Below the pieces are notes generated by a model that made no database searches, was not told the origin of the DNA, and was given only the letters and a program-made list of their open reading frames with translations. From an uncultured Lachnospiraceae bacterium (GTDB lineage Bacteria > Bacillota > Clostridia > Lachnospirales > Lachnospiraceae), in the NCBI GenBank assembly GCA_900315055.1, contig OMXP01000017.1, forward strand, positions 1 through 43,415: a stretch of DNA of 43,415 nucleotides, written 5' to 3'. The translations under genes were made by a program, and so were the position numbers. How positions within the stretch are numbered: the stretch's first letter is position 1; each line of letters starts with the position of its first letter. Positions 41,250 through 43,415 of this stretch are shown here, piece by piece.

Positions 41250-43124
41250 TTACTGATTGTTCTTTGCGGCCTCGGCTGCTGCCTGGGCCTTCTGATTTGC
41301 CGCGATATTCGCGCGCTTTCTCATGCGGGGATCGAGGATCTTCTTGCGAAGGCGAAGATGCTTCGGGGTGACCTCGAGGAGCTCGTCAGTGTCGACGTAC
41401 TCAATCGCCTGCTCCAGCGACATGATCTTGGGCGGAACGAGGCGGAGTGCCTCGTCGGAAGCCGACGTACGGGTATTGGTCAGGTGCTTGGTCTTGCAGA
41501 CATTGACCTCGACATCCTCGGACTTTCCGGCCTCGCCGATGATCATGCCAGAATACACTTCCTCACCGGGTCCGATGAACAGCGTGCCGCGCTCCTGGGC
41601 GATGAACAGGCCGTAGGTCACGGCTACACCGGACTCGAAGGCGATGATGGAACCCTGCTTGCGGTAGGCGATATCGCCCTTGTAAGGCTCATACCCGGAG
41701 AAGATCGTGTTCATGATGCCGTTGCCCTTGGTATCGGTCATGAACTGCCCGCGGTAGCCGATCAGGCCTCTGGACGGGATCTTGAACTCAAGGCGTGTGT
41801 ATCCGCCGTTGGCGGTGCCCATGCCCACGAGTTCACCCTTTCTCTGGCCGAGCACCTGAATGACGTTGCCGGAGAATTCCTCTGGGACATCGATGATGCA
41901 CTGCTCGATGGGCTCGTACTTCTTGCCGTTCTCGTCGTAGTGGTAGATGACTTCTGCCTTGGATACGGCGAACTCATATCCCTCACGGCGCATGGTCTCG
42001 ATGAGGACCGACAGATGCAGCTCACCGCGTCCGGAAACCTTGAAGGTATCCGTGGAATCCGTATCCTCGACGCGAAGTGACACATCGGTGTTCAGCTCCC
42101 GCATCAGACGATCGCGGATATGGCGGCTCGTGATGTACTTGCCGTCCTTGCCGGCAAGAGGAGAGTCGTTGACACTGAAGGTCATGGAGATCGTCGGCTC
42201 CTCGATCTTCGGGAACGGGATGGCCTCGATCTTTTCCGGTCCGCAGATCGTATCGCCGATGTGCAGATCCTCGATGCCGGAGATGGCGACAATGGAACCC
42301 ATCTTTGCCTCGGTCACCGGAATCTTCTGCAGACCTTCGAATTCATAGAGGGTGTTGACCTTGCAACGGTAGTGCTTGGACTCATCGTGGTGGTTGACAA
42401 GGACAACGTCCTGGCCGACCTTGATGCTGCCGTTGCTGACCTTGCCGATGCCGATGCGGCCGACATAGTCGTTGTAGTCGATCGTGGAGATCAGGACCTG
42501 GGTCGGAGCGTCGGGATCACCGACAGGCGCCGGAATGTGCTCGAGGATCGTATCAAACAGGGGCTTCATGGAGACTCCCGGGCTTCCGAGATCCAGGGTG
42601 GCAATGCCGCTCTTCGCGGAAGCGAAGACGAACGGGCAGTCTAGCTGCTCGTCGTTGGCGCCAAGGTCCATGAGAAGCTCCAGCGTCTCATCGACAACCT
42701 GGCTCGGACGCGCGCCGGGGCGGTCGATCTTGTTGATGCACACGATGACGGCAAGCCCCAGATCCATGGCCTTGGACAGGACGAACCTCGTCTGGGGCAT
42801 CGGTCCCTCAAAGGCATCGACGACCAGGATGACGCCGTCGACCATCTTCAGGACACGCTCCACCTCGCCGCCGAAATCGGCATGGCCGGGGGTGTCAAGG
42901 ATGTTGATCTTCACGCCCTTGTACATGACGGCTGTATTTTTACTCGTAATGGTGATGCCACGCTCACGCTCAATGGCACCGGAGTCCATGACGCGGTCCT
43001 GCACCACCTGGTTTGCACGGAACACACCGCTTTGACGCAGCAGACCATCGACAAGGGTGGTCTTTCCGTGATCGACGTGGGCGATGATTGCCACGTTACG
43101 GACGTCTTCTCTCTTCTGAATCAT
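41250..43124 (-). CDS. typA: Translational GTPase TypA/BipA
   Basis: Ribosome-binding GTPase of the EF-G type that aids 50S assembly and stress adaptation. The 624-residue protein has G1 AHVDHGKT (15-22), GITI in switch I, DTPGH and NKIDRPGA, then EF-G-like domains and the TypA-specific C-terminal domain (PRGLIGYRGQFMTDTKGNG). A short Ala/Gln-rich tail extends past the usual end, explaining the slightly long length. The minus-strand ATG at 43124 follows GAGG by 7 bases and is preferred over the TTG at 43130. A strong promoter lies about 45 bases upstream. Confidence 0.97.
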   Translation of the reverse strand: MIQKREDVRNVAIIAHVDHGKTTLVDGLLRQSGVFRANQVVQDRVMDSGAIERERGITITSKNTAVMYKGVKINILDTPGHADFGGEVERVLKMVDGVILVVDAFEGPMPQTRFVLSKAMDLGLAVIVCINKIDRPGARPSQVVDETLELLMDLGANDEQLDCPFVFASAKSGIATLDLGSPGVSMKPLFDTILEHIPAPVGDPDAPTQVLISTIDYNDYVGRIGIGKVSNGSIKVGQDVVLVNHHDESKHYRCKVNTLYEFEGLQKIPVTEAKMGSIVAISGIEDLHIGDTICGPEKIEAIPFPKIEEPTISMTFSVNDSPLAGKDGKYITSRHIRDRLMRELNTDVSLRVEDTDSTDTFKVSGRGELHLSVLIETMRREGYEFAVSKAEVIYHYDENGKKYEPIEQCIIDVPEEFSGNVIQVLGQRKGELVGMGTANGGYTRLEFKIPSRGLIGYRGQFMTDTKGNGIMNTIFSGYEPYKGDIAYRKQGSIIAFESGVAVTYGLFIAQERGTLFIGPGEEVYSGMIIGEAGKSEDVEVNVCKTKHLTNTRTSASDEALRLVPPKIMSLEQAIEYVDTDELLEVTPKHLRLRKKILDPRMRKRANIAANQKAQAAAEAAKNNQ

Positions 43125-43167
43125 AGACAAACCTCATAAATGAAAGCATTCTGCGACTAACCGACCT

Positions 43168-43196
43168 ATTCTATCAAACTGGAAAATGCCATGCAA
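43168..43196 (-). promoter_or_regulatory. Promoter of typA
   Basis: On the - strand TTGCAT (43196-43191), 17-base spacer, TAGAAT (43173-43168). An imperfect inverted repeat (GGAGCCACA at 43197-43205 with TGTGGTTCC at 43221-43229) sits directly upstream of the -35. Confidence 0.7.
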
Positions 43197-43287
43197 GGAG
43201 CCACATTCGCCAAAGATTCGTGTGGTTCCACGGCTGTGTTTGGAGGATATGGCGGGAAGATCTTCGTCTTATGGTGCAAAAATTCCA

Positions 43288-43299
43288 AGCCGTACGGCT
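43288..43299. repeat. 12-bp perfect palindrome upstream of the last gene
   Basis: AGCCGTACGGCT reads the same on both strands, 22 bases before the -35 box of the following promoter. It could be a regulator binding site, but a single short palindrome may arise by chance. Confidence 0.4.
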
Positions 43300-43321
43300 A
43301 ACCGATAATTAAATATATTTA

Positions 43322-43351
43322 TTGACCTGATTTCAACAAATCGGCTATAAT
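43322..43351 (+). promoter_or_regulatory. Sigma-A type promoter of the last gene
   Basis: TTGACC (43322-43327), 18-base spacer, perfect TATAAT (43346-43351). An AT-rich stretch precedes the -35 (43306-43320), resembling an UP element, so the gene may be strongly expressed. Confidence 0.8.
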
Positions 43352-43390
43352 CTCATATGAAACCGGAAGGTTGCAAGGAGGATTATAGCT

Positions 43391-43415
43391 ATGTCACGTG
43401 TTTCTGCCAGTGTTG
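43391..43415 (+). CDS. 5' end of an unidentified gene (partial)
   Basis: ATG at 43391 follows AAGGAGG (43375-43381) by 9 bases and opens MSRVSASV before the window ends. Promoter and ribosome-binding site are both near consensus. Eight residues are too few to identify the product. Confidence 0.7.

Noticed and set aside
43197..43229. Imperfect inverted repeat as a terminator
   Set aside because: No T-tract follows on either strand; it lies upstream of the typA promoter and is at most a regulatory site.
1..43415. Mobile elements, prophage or CRISPR arrays
   Set aside because: I found no transposase, integrase or recombinase motifs, no direct-repeat/spacer pattern and no att-like duplications around the tRNA-Thr gene.

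Overview
The window looks like a chromosomal segment from a Firmicute of class Clostridia, most likely a Lachnospiraceae-type gut or oral anaerobe. This is inference. It rests on strong AGGAGG ribosome-binding sites, sigma-A type promoters (TTGACA/TATAAT), Gram-positive wall-polymer genes (LytR-CpsA-Psr, TagF/TagG/TagH-like, LicD), QueT, stand-alone FchA and a DUF5722-like protein. The DNA is moderately GC-rich with GC-biased third codon positions, which explains the many long antisense open frames. I see no insertion sequence, prophage, integrase or CRISPR array. No gene-free stretch exceeds about 300 bases; the longest gaps (8870-9136, 28776-29007, 31814-32037, 37329-37615, 43125-43390) hold promoters, terminators, a tRNA or a structured leader.

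Layout. (1) 1-4311: the tail of an unknown gene, an M18 aminopeptidase, queA, a GtrA-family membrane protein, and a convergent AraC-family regulator. (2) 4486-24546: a large surface-polysaccharide locus. gmd, fcl, manC and manA supply GDP-mannose and GDP-L-fucose and end at a strong terminator. They are followed by a long LCP ligase gene and a tight run encoding a DUF4422 transferase, LicD, a TarI/IspD-type cytidylyltransferase, a CDP-glycerol-transferase homologue, an acyltransferase-ABC permease fusion, its ATPase, a sugar epimerase/dehydratase, a GNAT, a GlmM-type mutase and a second acyltransferase. A separately promoted secreted glycosidase-like protein closes the locus. (3) 24613-28847: signalling genes: an orphan response regulator with a YfbR-like nucleotidase, then a small alarmone synthetase in one operon with a two-component system. 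(4) 28875-32567: a Smr-RtcB pair, a small membrane protein, a lactonase, tRNA-Thr(GGT) and a PncC amidohydrolase. (5) 32597-36745: a one-carbon operon (Cys-rich protein, FchA, FolD, FolC) ending in an RsmH variant. (6) 36780-43415: queT with a structured leader, a MATE transporter, YigZ, MgtE with an overlapping leader ORF, TypA/BipA, and the start of one more gene.

How it fits together. The polysaccharide locus suggests a phospho-alditol polymer (teichoic-acid-like) exported by an ABC pathway, heavily acylated and attached to peptidoglycan by the LCP protein, with GDP-fucose supplied from the same region. queA and queT point to queuosine made by salvage. FolD lacks residues needed for cyclohydrolase activity, and the adjacent FchA homologue could supply that step.

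The observations I rate highest are the acyltransferase-ABC permease fusion, the FolD/FchA division of labour, the Smr-RtcB cut-and-seal pair, the structured queT leader and the overlapping leader ORF of mgtE.
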